A stretch of 64,000 nucleotides of DNA from Chitinibacter sp. GC72 (lineage in GTDB: Bacteria > Pseudomonadota > Gammaproteobacteria > Burkholderiales > Chitinibacteraceae): positions 1-64,000 of the forward strand of contig NZ_VIRW01000003.1 of the NCBI RefSeq assembly GCF_009760905.1, given 5' to 3'. Below the pieces are notes generated by a model. The model ran no database searches. It was not told the DNA's origin and saw only the letters and a program-made list of their open reading frames with translations. Within the stretch, counting starts at the first letter, position 1, and every line of letters begins with the position of its first letter. The position numbers were made by a program, and so were the translations under genes. Below are positions 1 through 7,957 of the stretch, one piece after another.

Positions 1-390
1 AAAACGGGCAATGCCATGATCAGCGAACACCTGCTTGACGATGTCCAGCGTGCTGAGCTTCTGGAATACCTTCCAGTCGGCACTGCGGGTGAGAAACCAC
101 AGCCAGGGGCGCAGCTCGGCCTCATAGCGGTAATACTGGCCTTCCTCGCCAGAGAGCACCATGCTGGCGACGTACTGGTGGACATGGCGCACCCCGCCCT
201 TGGGCAGATCGATCTCGATGGTGACCGGATGGCCCACCAGCTGATCCAGCGGCAGATTGGCACTGGGGGAGAGCGCCACGAGCTGGTAATGGCTGATATT
301 GCTAAGCAGCTCGGTGCCCGCCAGATTACGGAAAAACAGCTGGGTTTCGGGTAAAGGGCTGCGCAGGCGGAAGGTACGGGTGCTGAACAT
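1..390 (-). CDS. vgrG: T6SS spike protein VgrG (TssI), N-terminal part, cut by window edge
   Basis: This is the first 130 residues of a VgrG protein running off the left edge of the window. VgrG trimers form the spike on top of the Hcp tube that the T6SS ejects. Reading from the ATG at 388-390, the translation starts MFSTRTFRLRSPLPETQLFF and continues with LAGTELLSNISHYQL, the beginning of the gp27-like hub fold typical of VgrG. The stretch DIVKQVFADHGI near the end is also typical of this family. The gene sits just downstream of 393-917 on the same strand. G+C is higher than in most of the T6SS genes to its right, apart from tssC. The identification is confident. Any C-terminal effector extension lies outside the window. 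Confidence 0.9.
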   Translation of the reverse strand, partial: MFSTRTFRLRSPLPETQLFFRNLAGTELLSNISHYQLVALSPSANLPLDQLVGHPVTIEIDLPKGGVRHVHQYVASMVLSGEEGQYYRYEAELRPWLWFLTRSADWKVFQKLSTLDIVKQVFADHGIARF

Positions 391-392
391 GA

Positions 393-917
393 TTAACCTC
401 GGGAATGCGGCAGCCAGCTTTGCTGGCTAGCAGATTGAGATGGCGTGGCTACTGAGCCGTTATTACGCCAGAATGGGTACACTTCGATAGGGAGAGCCAT
501 GGTGGGGCCCATGAAGAAAAACAGCCCGAGATAGATGCCAGGCACTGCCCAGAGAGATCCAAACGGCTCACCCCCATCCAGCAATGGTACTAGTAGAAAC
601 ATCAAGCCGATCAAGAGAGGTAGTAGCCAGAATGGCAGACCTATCAGCAGGCTAAGGCCCAGCCAGCCGCCGCTTTGTGTACGGGCACGCCAGCTAGCCA
701 GTGCTTTTAGTAGCAATATTCCGCTAATAATTAGCCCAATGGTGAGTAGTAGCTGCTGGTTTGTGTCTTCGCGCCTGGATAGTTCTCCCCCTGCAATCAG
801 GCTGCTAGCGGTGATGAAAACGCCGTACAGTGTGCAGAGCAAGGTATCCAGCAACAAGACCCGTCGTAAACGTGTTGCCTCTGGGTTGTCCATTTCAATT
901 TCGAGCTTAGAAAACAT
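393..917 (-). CDS. Small predicted membrane protein in the vgrG cluster, function unknown
   Basis: The gene encodes 174 residues with about four hydrophobic segments: roughly residues 20-45 (LLLDTLLCTLYGVFITASS), 57-75, 88-110 and 122-145. It has a short charged N-terminus and a polar tail rich in Ser and Gln. It lies between vgrG and the 246-residue unknown gene and overlaps the latter by 11 bases, so the two are probably cotranscribed and translationally coupled. I do not recognise a family. Small membrane proteins in vgrG clusters are often immunity proteins for a neighbouring effector, and that is a possible role here, but nothing in the sequence proves it. Confidence 0.6.
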   Translation of the reverse strand: MFSKLEIEMDNPEATRLRRVLLLDTLLCTLYGVFITASSLIAGGELSRREDTNQQLLLTIGLIISGILLLKALASWRARTQSGGWLGLSLLIGLPFWLLPLLIGLMFLLVPLLDGGEPFGSLWAVPGIYLGLFFFMGPTMALPIEVYPFWRNNGSVATPSQSASQQSWLPHSRG

Positions 918-1647
918 TCATGCGCACCCGATTCAGAATGGGGTCTACTTTGCCGCTGGTTTCATTGACTGAAAACTGTTCGGCAAAGTCGAGAATGCTG
1001 TTAAATTCACGCGCAATCAGTTTGCCTAGCCAGAGCCCGCGCTTATTCTGGCCGCTCCAGTACTGCTTGACCGGATTAAAGGTCTGACCTGAATAGCTGC
1101 TACTCATGGTTTGCCAGACTTTGCGCAGATCGCTGATGCTTTCCATGGCTTCAATCGCTCCGAGCGTGTCGCTGGCTACTTTGGCTGTACTGGCTAAGGG
1201 TTTGATGCCGGTCCACAAAGCGTACATGCTGGGGCTGTTAATAAACTGGCGCTCCAGTGCATAGGCCACCTCAACATATTCAATGTCGTAATACAGCGGG
1301 ATGCGCGGATCGCGGAATTCGGTGTCTTCAATTTTGCTATCGCCCGATTTACCTCCGCCAATTACTGGATGATGCGTGATATGCAGATTGCCCCGGATTA
1401 ATTCGCCCGCATCAATCACATCGCGGACAAAGCGCACTGTGCCTTTTTGGCGTTCATACATGCCCAGCTCTTTGAGCGCATCGCACAATGTCTTGTAGCC
1501 GAAGTGGCGTTGGCCTTGTTTTAAATCGAACCCGACGGGTTGCGGATTGGCGCCTTGCCCCAGCAAAGTGAGCGTGCGGGCATAGTCGCAGGCCATACCG
1601 ATAGGGTCTGCCATGCCCCAGGGCAACGGTGAGCGGGGGCAACTCAT
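907..1647 (-). CDS. Uncharacterised protein in the vgrG-tagJ cluster, candidate T6SS cargo
   Basis: The product has 246 residues and no domain I can name. It has no signal peptide or convincing membrane segment. Its start overlaps the stop of tagJ by four bases (ATGA), and its end overlaps the next gene by 11 bases, so it sits in the middle of a tightly packed operon ending at vgrG. Visible features are a basic, Gly-rich central stretch (HPVIGGGKSGDSK, about residues 93-105) and an aromatic-rich C-terminal third. Its place between an ImpE-type accessory gene and vgrG, next to a small membrane protein, makes an effector or effector-loading role reasonable, but this is inference from position only. 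Confidence 0.6.
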   Translation of the reverse strand: MSCPRSPLPWGMADPIGMACDYARTLTLLGQGANPQPVGFDLKQGQRHFGYKTLCDALKELGMYERQKGTVRFVRDVIDAGELIRGNLHITHHPVIGGGKSGDSKIEDTEFRDPRIPLYYDIEYVEVAYALERQFINSPSMYALWTGIKPLASTAKVASDTLGAIEAMESISDLRKVWQTMSSSYSGQTFNPVKQYWSGQNKRGLWLGKLIAREFNSILDFAEQFSVNETSGKVDPILNRVRMNVF

Positions 1648-2444
1648 TGATCGGCAGCCTTGCTGTTAGTGTCAAAGCCCAGCAACACGATGGACAATAG
1701 ATTGAAGTCTTCACCATCGCTTGCCAGCATGCGCTGCCCCTGACCATGCCAGCTGCTGTGCGGATGTTCGATCCAACGAGTAGCACGGCAAAGTGCATGC
1801 TGATCATCTGCGCTTTCTGATCCAGGGTAGCGAGCCGGAATCAGGGCTGGCAGCTCTTCGCCTGCATGTGTGGTGATGATGGACTGACGCCAAATCAGGT
1901 CAAACAAGGTCTGTGGTGGGAAAAAGCGTATTTGAGTTAGCATTTCTGGTGCCAGCCAGTGGTAATCGCCGTCGATGATGGCCTCGAAGGCCGGGCCCAT
2001 GCGCGGGTCGGCATCCGCCAGCCAGGCAAATGGCTGGCCGTCAATTTCACCACTAATCGCAGGCGCTTCATGGCATGCCTGTTGTCTTTGTCCTTGGGCT
2101 GCGGCCGTATTTTGTTGTTGTTCCAGTTGCAGCGCATTGGCCAGACGAGGTAGCCAATCTGGCGTGTTGAGCAAGTAGTGAGGCGCAGCAAGGCCAGTAA
2201 ACACTTTTAAACGCATCTGTTCACCACGAATCGCACCGCCATAGGTTTGAGTAAACCGAGCATAGGCTTGATCAGCTTTTTGCAGATGTTCGATTTGCAA
2301 ATGAGCACGCTCCCATTGACCATTGACACAAAGTAGCTGGGTTAGCGCGATCCGGTGCTGCGGATCTGATGGTGCATTGCGTACGCGATCCTGAATCTCG
2401 GTAAGTTGCTCGGCGAGAGATTGTGGTGAAAGAATGGTTGTCAT
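1644..2444 (-). CDS. tagJ: T6SS accessory protein TagJ (ImpE family)
   Basis: This 266-residue protein matches the ImpE/TagJ family. These accessory proteins bind the sheath protein TssB in some systems and have a helical TPR-like N-terminus. Recognisable features are the N-terminal repeat LTQLLCVNGQWERAHLQI (about residues 33-50), the motif EIDGQPFAWLADADPRMGP (about 133-151), AIIDGDYHWL just after it, and ALIPARYPGSE near residue 200. Length fits the family. It is followed with a four-base overlap by the unknown 246-residue gene. An AT-rich spacer of about 170 bases separates it from the immunity gene candidate upstream. The call is firm. Confidence 0.88.
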   Translation of the reverse strand: MTTILSPQSLAEQLTEIQDRVRNAPSDPQHRIALTQLLCVNGQWERAHLQIEHLQKADQAYARFTQTYGGAIRGEQMRLKVFTGLAAPHYLLNTPDWLPRLANALQLEQQQNTAAAQGQRQQACHEAPAISGEIDGQPFAWLADADPRMGPAFEAIIDGDYHWLAPEMLTQIRFFPPQTLFDLIWRQSIITTHAGEELPALIPARYPGSESADDQHALCRATRWIEHPHSSWHGQGQRMLASDGEDFNLLSIVLLGFDTNSKAADQ

Positions 2445-2613
2445 TTTTGAATTCTGGGCAGTCGAAGTAATGTGTATAAACCGTTTTTGATAGCTTCTTG
2501 CATTTTTGTAGTTTTAAATTGATCTGTATCGAGGTTTCTAATGAACCGAATGTTTAAGGTGTTTTTATTTTTATAAAAGGCTGTGTGGGTTTTTATTAAA
2601 TTAGAACCACAAC

Positions 2614-3117
2614 TTAGTCACCATTGCACCAGCCGCAACCTAGGGCGAATGTTGATTTGTTAATTATCGTAAGTCCGATAGTTGCAGGACACTCTGTGCC
2701 CGTTGGATGATTGGTATAGTCGCCAATTCTTGCTTCTGACTGGTCTTTACTTAATTTAAGTGCACTTATTACTTTTTGCGGATTACCTTTGAATACGCTA
2801 TACACAGTGGCATTAAAATTTCTGATCGTATTCTCAAATGCCAGATTAACTGTATGGCTACGTGCCCCGTACAGGCGGAGCTCGTGCTTGGTTTTAATTG
2901 CTATTTTTTCGTCGTAGCCCTCTTGCTGATTGTTGCTAATCATTAATCCAGCGCTTGGGGTTCGGGCAATCTCTCTGATCAAATCTGCGGGCGAATCATG
3001 CTGGCAAGTCAGTGCGTCAAGCAGTTTTTTCTCTACCGTGATTTGATCTGCTACAGCATGTGATGTAATGCCGAAAAAGATAAAAATAGTAATAAGACAA
3101 CAGCCGACTTTAGACAT
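2614..3117 (-). CDS. Exported small protein, probable immunity protein to the adjacent amidase-like effector
   Basis: The product has 167 residues with a clear Sec signal peptide: a short N-terminus, a hydrophobic core CCLITIFIFFGI, and a likely cleavage after AVA near residue 23. The mature part is small, contains several cysteines (one early, CQHDS, and a cluster near the end, CGWC), and would sit in the periplasm. That is where an immunity protein against a peptidoglycan-cutting T6SS effector must act. It lies directly downstream of the candidate effector at 3284-3667 on the same strand, the usual effector-then-immunity order. A GAGAAG ribosome binding site precedes the ATG. I do not recognise a named Tai or Rap family, so the role is inferred from export and position. 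Confidence 0.62.
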   Translation of the reverse strand: MSKVGCCLITIFIFFGITSHAVADQITVEKKLLDALTCQHDSPADLIREIARTPSAGLMISNNQQEGYDEKIAIKTKHELRLYGARSHTVNLAFENTIRNFNATVYSVFKGNPQKVISALKLSKDQSEARIGDYTNHPTGTECPATIGLTIINKSTFALGCGWCNGD

Positions 3118-3283
3118 TATTTCTTCTCAATATCACTGGGGCTCCTTGTGGCATAATGATTCAATCTTTTACGTGTTGATCACAGCACAAAAGTGAACAG
3201 TATGACTGGCAAGGAGTGGGTATAATGAATTTTCACCGGGGCAGGATGGTTTATTCATTATATTAAATAGTTCATGTCAATAC

Positions 3284-3667
3284 TTAGTTAGCGTATTGAT
3301 AAACAGTATAACTTGGTTTGTTTTTCCTATAGCTGCTGCCAGGCCAGAAATCACGTTGTTTGAAATCAGAAATCCATTGCTGACCATCATAAATTTGAAT
3401 GTGACCATGCGGGTTGCCATCAAAACCCTGCAAAATGGCAACATCTCCTGCAGAAAATCCATCTTGTGGTTTTGAATTGGCTGGCAAGCTGGTAAATCCG
3501 GCTGTTTTCAAACTATTGCCATAATCTTTTGCCGAATTATGTCTTGATAAAACAAGCCCACCAGCTTCAATGGCCTCACGAACGTAGCGGGCACATCGGC
3601 CTGCCGATTGTGCTTTTGCATTATCTTGAGCGTGCTTGACTGCAACTTCTTTATTCCAGGTACTCAT
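3284..3667 (-). CDS. CHAP/NlpC-like peptidoglycan amidase, candidate T6SS effector
   Basis: The product has 127 residues from the ATG at 3665-3667, which has a good AGGAG ribosome binding site; longer upstream starts would run into the hcp gene. It shows the signature of small Cys/His papain-fold peptidoglycan amidases: the nucleophile region SAGRCARYVREAI with Cys25, and HGHIQIYDGQQWISDF with His87/His89 as the likely general base. Such enzymes cut the peptide stems of peptidoglycan. It has no signal peptide, as expected for a cargo delivered through the Hcp tube. It follows hcp directly and is followed by an exported small protein, which suggests an Hcp-carried antibacterial effector with its immunity partner. 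I cannot place it firmly in one of the numbered Tae families. Confidence 0.75.
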   Translation of the reverse strand: MSTWNKEVAVKHAQDNAKAQSAGRCARYVREAIEAGGLVLSRHNSAKDYGNSLKTAGFTSLPANSKPQDGFSAGDVAILQGFDGNPHGHIQIYDGQQWISDFKQRDFWPGSSYRKNKPSYTVYQYAN

Positions 3668-3691
3668 CCCTAACTCCTGCTCGATCAGTAG

Positions 3692-3710
3692 AAGGGGGAA
3701 ATTCCCCCTT
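3692..3710 (-). terminator. Strong hairpin between hcp and the effector gene
   Basis: An inverted repeat AAGGGGG / CCCCCTT with a five-base loop lies 13 bases after the hcp stop codon and upstream of the effector ribosome binding site. There is no run of T after it on the minus strand, so it may act as an RNA-stabilising or attenuating hairpin rather than a full terminator. Such an element would allow much more Hcp than effector to be made from one promoter. Confidence 0.5.
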
Positions 3711-3722
3711 TCTGGATCTTGA

Positions 3723-4208
3723 TTAAACCTTTTTGTTTGCTTTGATATCGTATTCGGTAACGATTGCGCCGCCTTTGGCCGAACCATCTGCACCTTGTGG
3801 CTGGTATTCGATCTTCACTTTCGAGAATGCCAAGCCCACGGTTTCAATCAAACCACCGCCATTGTTGCTACCACTAGGTTGCACATTGGTCACCATCACA
3901 TCAGTCATGGTCACTTTGTAGAATTCAAGTGGCTTTTCACCGGCTTTGCGTACGGTCAATACCGCTTTAGGGATGTGTTTACCACTCATACAAACCTGCA
4001 TCAGGATCGGGCTGGCTTTGTCCACGCTGTGTGTAAAGACCAGATCATCCACTGATACCTTGCCTGCGCCGCCACCAGTACCTGCATGCATGCTTGCGCC
4101 TTGGCTCATGCCCCAGTCCAAGGTCAGCAGCTCGATTTCATTGGTGTGCGTGCTATCAAGCGATTCGCCTTCAATGCCATCGATTTTCAGGAACATATCA
4201 TTTGCCAT
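3723..4208 (-). CDS. hcp: T6SS inner tube protein Hcp (TssD)
   Basis: This 161-residue protein is Hcp, which stacks as hexamers to form the tube inside the contractile sheath. The start MANDMFLKIDGIEGES is the classical Hcp opening, followed by the conserved pattern of the first strands and a Gly-rich loop (GTGGGAGKVSVDD, about residues 44-56). Length is normal. A GGAGAAG ribosome binding site lies just before the ATG. It has a long AT-rich upstream region (4209-4695), consistent with its own strong promoter, and is followed by a hairpin and then the candidate amidase effector. Confidence 0.96.
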   Translation of the reverse strand: MANDMFLKIDGIEGESLDSTHTNEIELLTLDWGMSQGASMHAGTGGGAGKVSVDDLVFTHSVDKASPILMQVCMSGKHIPKAVLTVRKAGEKPLEFYKVTMTDVMVTNVQPSGSNNGGGLIETVGLAFSKVKIEYQPQGADGSAKGGAIVTEYDIKANKKV

Positions 4209-4695
4209 TATTACTTCTCCGTATTATGTGGCTGCGCCACTGGTTCAATAGATTGATAAGCATTCATTCTCCGGTGGCCAAAACGACCGGCTCGTTTTAT
4301 CACTGAAGCAGGGAGTGAAAGCTCATCGGAATATCAAGAAACAAGCTTGCTTATTCAATGCAAGGCTTCGCTGGCAAACCTGCAACTATGAAATTCAATT
4401 CAGTTTCAATCGACTACTCATTTCGAACGCTTACTTCGCAATGGTAACAAATTTACTTGATTATTAATTAGTTTGTAGTGTGATTGATTTCACATGTAAG
4501 TAATTTGGCGTGTGGCGGCTTACTGAGGAAAGGAACGGTGAGTTATATCTTGGTCAAATTTAGATGTATATCCTTGTATTCATTGCTAAAAAAGGGCTGT
4601 AGCTATATACCCATTGAAAATGTTTCTACTCAGTGCTGGTAATTCTGCCTGTGCAACACGGGGAAGTTCCACAGGCAGTGATTTAGCAATGCTGA
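4209..4695. other. Long non-coding spacer between tssC and hcp
   Basis: No gene is supported in this 487-base stretch. The part nearest hcp (about 4400-4560) is very AT-rich and is the likely hcp promoter region. At 4645-4653 and 4670-4678 there is a perfect nine-base inverted repeat (CTGCCTGTG / CACAGGCAG) with a 16-base loop, 17 bases after the tssC stop. It has no T-tract, so it is at best a weak terminator or RNA-end structure for the tssABC transcript. I saw no convincing sigma-54 site. Confidence 0.5.
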
Positions 4696-6204
4696 TTACG
4701 CACCACCTTCCTTGATCGATGGCAGCTTGGAAACCAGGCGCAGTGATACGGTCAGGCCTTCCAGCTGGTAGTGCGGGCGCAGGAAGAACTTCGAGGTGTA
4801 GTAGCCCGGGTTGCCTTCGACTTCCTCCACATGCACTTCGGCGGCGGCCAGCGGCTTCTCGGCCTTCACCGATTCGGAGGAGTTTTCCGGATCGCCATCG
4901 ACGTACTGCAGCACCCAGTCGTTCAGCCAGCGCTGCATTTCGTCGCGGCTCTTGAAGGAGCCGATCTTGTCGCGCACGATGCACTTCAGGTAGTGGGCGA
5001 AGCGGCATACCGAGAACAGGTAGGGCAGGCGCGCGGCCAGGTTGGCGTTGGCGGTAGCATCCGGGTCGACGTATTCCTGCGGCTTTTGCAGCGACTGCGC
5101 GCCGATGAAGGCAGCCATGTCGGAATTTTTGCGGTGCAGGAGCGGCATGAAGCCGTTCTTGGCCAGCTCGGCTTCGCGACGGTCGGAAATGGCGATTTCG
5201 GTGGGGCACTTCAGGTCCACGCCACCATCGTCGGACGGGAAGGTGTGGCAGGGCAGGTTGTCGACCGCGCCGCCGGATTCCACGCCGCGGATGCGTGAGC
5301 ACCAGCCGTAGTACTTGAACGAGCGGTTGATGTTCACGGCCATCGCGTAGGCCGAATTCGCCCAGCTGTAGCGTTCGTGGGCGGCGCCGGCGGTGTCTTC
5401 CTCGAAATCGAATTCATCGACCGGATTGGTATTCACACCATAAGGCAGGCGGGCGAGGAAGCGCGGCATGGCCAGACCGATGTAGCGCGCGTCGTCCGAC
5501 TCGCGCAGCGAGCGCCAGGCGGCGTATTCCGGCGTCTGGAAAATCTTGGTCAGATCGCGCGGGTTGGCTAGCTCCTGCCAAGATTCCATCTGCATCACCG
5601 AGGGCGAGGCGCCGGCAATGAAGGGGCAGTGCGAGGCGGCAGCGGTGCGGGCGATTTCGCGCAGCAGCTCGACATCGACCGGGGTGTGGTCGAAGTGGTA
5701 GTCGCCCACCAGGCAGCCAAACGGCTCGCCGCCGAACTGGCCGTATTCCTCTTCGTAAATGCGCTTGAAGAAGGGGCTTTGATCCCAGGCGGTGCCCTTG
5801 TAGCGGCGCAGGTTGCGGTGCAGTTCGGTCTTGGAAATGCTCAGCACCTTGATCTTCAGCATCTCGTCCATTTCGGTGTTGGTGACGAGATAGTGCAGGC
5901 CGCGCCAGGCCGATTCCAGCTGCTGGTAGTCGGGGTGGTGGATGACTTCATTGAGCTGGGCGGACAGCTTGCGGTCCAGCTCGCCGATCATTCCTTCGAT
6001 GGTGCGTACGGCATCCGAGCTGATCAGGCCGGTCTGGCCCAGCGCCTGAGCGGCCAGGGTGCGCACGGCTTCTTCGACGGCAGAGCGGGCTTCATCAGAC
6101 TTAGGGCGGAATTCCTGCTGTAGCAGGCGGGTAAAGTCGTTGTCCGCCTCCAAAGTGACGGTAGTGTTACTCTGCTGGGCGTGATCGAGTAATTCTTGAT
6201 TCAT
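4696..6204 (-). CDS. tssC: T6SS contractile sheath large subunit TssC (VipB)
   Basis: The 502-residue product is the large sheath subunit, which with TssB builds the contractile sheath around the Hcp tube. Family landmarks are visible: a helical N-terminus, DRKLSAQLNEVIHHPDYQQL near residues 75-95, the WRGLHYLV motif, and RFLARLPYG in the middle. Length is normal. It lies 22 bases downstream of tssB. Its base composition is unusual: it is visibly far richer in G+C than tssB, tssA and hcp on either side, so much so that long spurious reading frames appear on the other strand. This points to replacement or gene conversion from a high-G+C homologue, while function looks intact. Confidence 0.97.
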   Translation of the reverse strand: MNQELLDHAQQSNTTVTLEADNDFTRLLQQEFRPKSDEARSAVEEAVRTLAAQALGQTGLISSDAVRTIEGMIGELDRKLSAQLNEVIHHPDYQQLESAWRGLHYLVTNTEMDEMLKIKVLSISKTELHRNLRRYKGTAWDQSPFFKRIYEEEYGQFGGEPFGCLVGDYHFDHTPVDVELLREIARTAAASHCPFIAGASPSVMQMESWQELANPRDLTKIFQTPEYAAWRSLRESDDARYIGLAMPRFLARLPYGVNTNPVDEFDFEEDTAGAAHERYSWANSAYAMAVNINRSFKYYGWCSRIRGVESGGAVDNLPCHTFPSDDGGVDLKCPTEIAISDRREAELAKNGFMPLLHRKNSDMAAFIGAQSLQKPQEYVDPDATANANLAARLPYLFSVCRFAHYLKCIVRDKIGSFKSRDEMQRWLNDWVLQYVDGDPENSSESVKAEKPLAAAEVHVEEVEGNPGYYTSKFFLRPHYQLEGLTVSLRLVSKLPSIKEGGA

Positions 6205-6226
6205 TTATCGGGTCTCCGTACAGGTA

Positions 6227-6745
6227 TCAAGCCTGATCTTCCTGCTTGGGAGCACTGGATAGCGCTGCCAGCAAGGTGGGGTCATTGAGTAGCTCGGTAA
6301 TCAGTTTTTCCGCGCCATTTTTGCCGTCCATGTAGGTCAGCAGATTGGAGAGTTGCTGGCGAGCTTCTAGCAGTTTGCGCAGCGGTTCGATTTGCATGGC
6401 GGTTTGGGCTGGGCTGAAATCGTCCATGCTTTCGAAGGTCAAATCGACGCTAATTTCGCCTTCGCCAGTTAACTTGTTGGCTACACGGAAAGCCGTACTT
6501 GGCTTGAGTGATTTCATTCTGCTGTCAAAATTGTCGACATCGATTTCCATGAACTTGCGGTCAGCAAGTGCTGGCAAATTTTCTGCCGATTTACCCGCCA
6601 AATCCGAAAGCACGCCCATTACGAATGGGAGCTGAATTTTTTTGTCCGAACCATATACTTCAACGTCATATTCGATCTGGACGCGGGGCGCTCGATTACG
6701 CGCAATAAATTTCTGACCACTGTTTCCGGTGGAGGGTCTAGCCAT
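6227..6745 (-). CDS. tssB: T6SS contractile sheath small subunit TssB (VipA)
   Basis: This 172-residue protein is the small sheath subunit that interlocks with TssC. The N-terminus with FIARNRAPRVQIEYDVE, the stretch KKIQLPFVMGVLSDLAG and KFMEIDVDNFDSRMKSL are conserved VipA features. It lies between tssA (28 bases upstream) and tssC (22 bases downstream), the usual order. Its G+C content is moderate, like tssA, and contrasts sharply with tssC. Confidence 0.97.
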   Translation of the reverse strand: MARPSTGNSGQKFIARNRAPRVQIEYDVEVYGSDKKIQLPFVMGVLSDLAGKSAENLPALADRKFMEIDVDNFDSRMKSLKPSTAFRVANKLTGEGEISVDLTFESMDDFSPAQTAMQIEPLRKLLEARQQLSNLLTYMDGKNGAEKLITELLNDPTLLAALSSAPKQEDQA

Positions 6746-6772
6746 TTTTTTGTCCTCTTTGATGGTACTGGG

Positions 6773-7768
6773 TTAACGATTCAATCCGGCAAGATGCTCT
6801 ATCTGCGAAACACCGTCCGGGTTGAGTTCATTCATCAATTGGAGAAAATCCATTGATAGTATTTTTTGTGCGCGACGGAGCAATAGCGGTGCGGGGTTGC
6901 TTGGCTCATGTTTTGCGAGGTAGTCACACATCAGATCTATCTGCTGCACGATGTCAGCACGACTTTGGATTTGACCACTAGCTGCTCTGATTGTGGATTC
7001 AGCAATAATCGGTTGGGCTTGCGTGGTGTCAACCTGCTGATCACCTGTGACTGGGGCGGGTGCCTCATTGGGCAAGTGATGGAGGACTACCCGAAGAAGC
7101 TGTTGCAGATTTTCTGTAACTGAGCTGTGCGTGGAAATGTGGTTTTCTAAAATGTCATCAATGCGCTGGCAGCAGGCGATGCATTCATTCAGGGTTCGGC
7201 TCAAGGCCTTTGCGGCATCAGGTTGCGCCTGAATATGCTGCTGTAATTCACCGAGTTGCAATTTTGAATGCTGATGGGCGGTATGTAGCTGCTCTATATC
7301 TATGATCCGGATCACATCATGACCGCGTAATGGTAAGACTGGTGTGAGCCTCAACTGACGCAAAAGAAAGTCATTATCGTTAATTGCACCCAAGGCATTC
7401 AGCCTGAAAGTGCTATCACCGTCTTCCAGTTCAGGGTGTAGGTGCCACCAATACTTTGTAAGTAATTGTTCGATGAGGCCTAAAGAGGGGAGTAGTAAAT
7501 CCAAACCCTCGGTTGCAATCAGACTGCGTGTGAAGACCGTCACTAGACGCAGATCTTTAGATTGCTGTATAAGGCTGACACATTGCTGTCGAGCTTTGAT
7601 CCAGTCAGGCTCAATTGCTGGAATGATAGTGTCGCCAAATTGTTGTTCTGGGGTACCTTGAACTAGTGCCTCGAGAGAGAAAAACTCAGCGCTGTATTCA
7701 AGGTTTATGCCGCATGGGTGCTCGCTATTACTTGTTTCTGCCAGAGCTAAAATTTCATCTGAGTTCAT
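6773..7768 (-). CDS. tssA: T6SS assembly protein TssA (ImpA N-terminal family)
   Basis: The 331-residue product belongs to the TssA family with an ImpA-type N-terminal domain. TssA primes and coordinates assembly of tube and sheath at the baseplate or the distal end. The diagnostic motif HPCGINLEYSAEF is at residues 17-29, followed by DWIKARQQCVSLIQQSKDLR-like spacing typical of the domain. The C-terminal half is helical and more divergent and probably forms the oligomerisation region. It is the first gene of the minus-strand tssABC unit, divergent from tssJ. Confidence 0.92.
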   Translation of the reverse strand: MNSDEILALAETSNSEHPCGINLEYSAEFFSLEALVQGTPEQQFGDTIIPAIEPDWIKARQQCVSLIQQSKDLRLVTVFTRSLIATEGLDLLLPSLGLIEQLLTKYWWHLHPELEDGDSTFRLNALGAINDNDFLLRQLRLTPVLPLRGHDVIRIIDIEQLHTAHQHSKLQLGELQQHIQAQPDAAKALSRTLNECIACCQRIDDILENHISTHSSVTENLQQLLRVVLHHLPNEAPAPVTGDQQVDTTQAQPIIAESTIRAASGQIQSRADIVQQIDLMCDYLAKHEPSNPAPLLLRRAQKILSMDFLQLMNELNPDGVSQIEHLAGLNR

Positions 7769-7957
7769 GATTTTAAAAGTTAATTTGTATTCTGATTGTC
7801 GTGTTTACAGGTTTTTTTACTGATTGGCAATAGTATCGAATATTAGTGTTTTCTTCTGATTTGCTGACTATTGCCTTGATGCAATATTGTGATTAGACTT
7901 TAATAAAGTCAAGTGTAAGCAAGGTAGCTTTTAATTGATTAACATAAAGGTGTTTTT
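7769..7957. promoter_or_regulatory. Divergent promoter region between tssA and tssJ
   Basis: This 189-base AT-rich region must hold the promoters for both halves of the T6SS locus. A near-perfect dyad (GACTTT AAT AAAGTC, 7896-7910) lies about 50 bases before tssJ and is a possible regulator site. An AAAGG ribosome binding site precedes the GTG start of tssJ. I could not assign -35/-10 boxes with confidence. Confidence 0.45.

Noticed and set aside
535-972. 145-codon plus-strand frame opposite the membrane protein gene
   Set aside because: It overlaps two well-supported minus-strand genes and has shadow-like Ser/Pro composition.
4586-6123. Several long open frames antisense or in other frames over tssC, for example 4586-5302 and 5629-6123
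   Set aside because: They are by-products of the very high GC3 of tssC; translations are Arg/Pro/Ala-rich and have no domain character.
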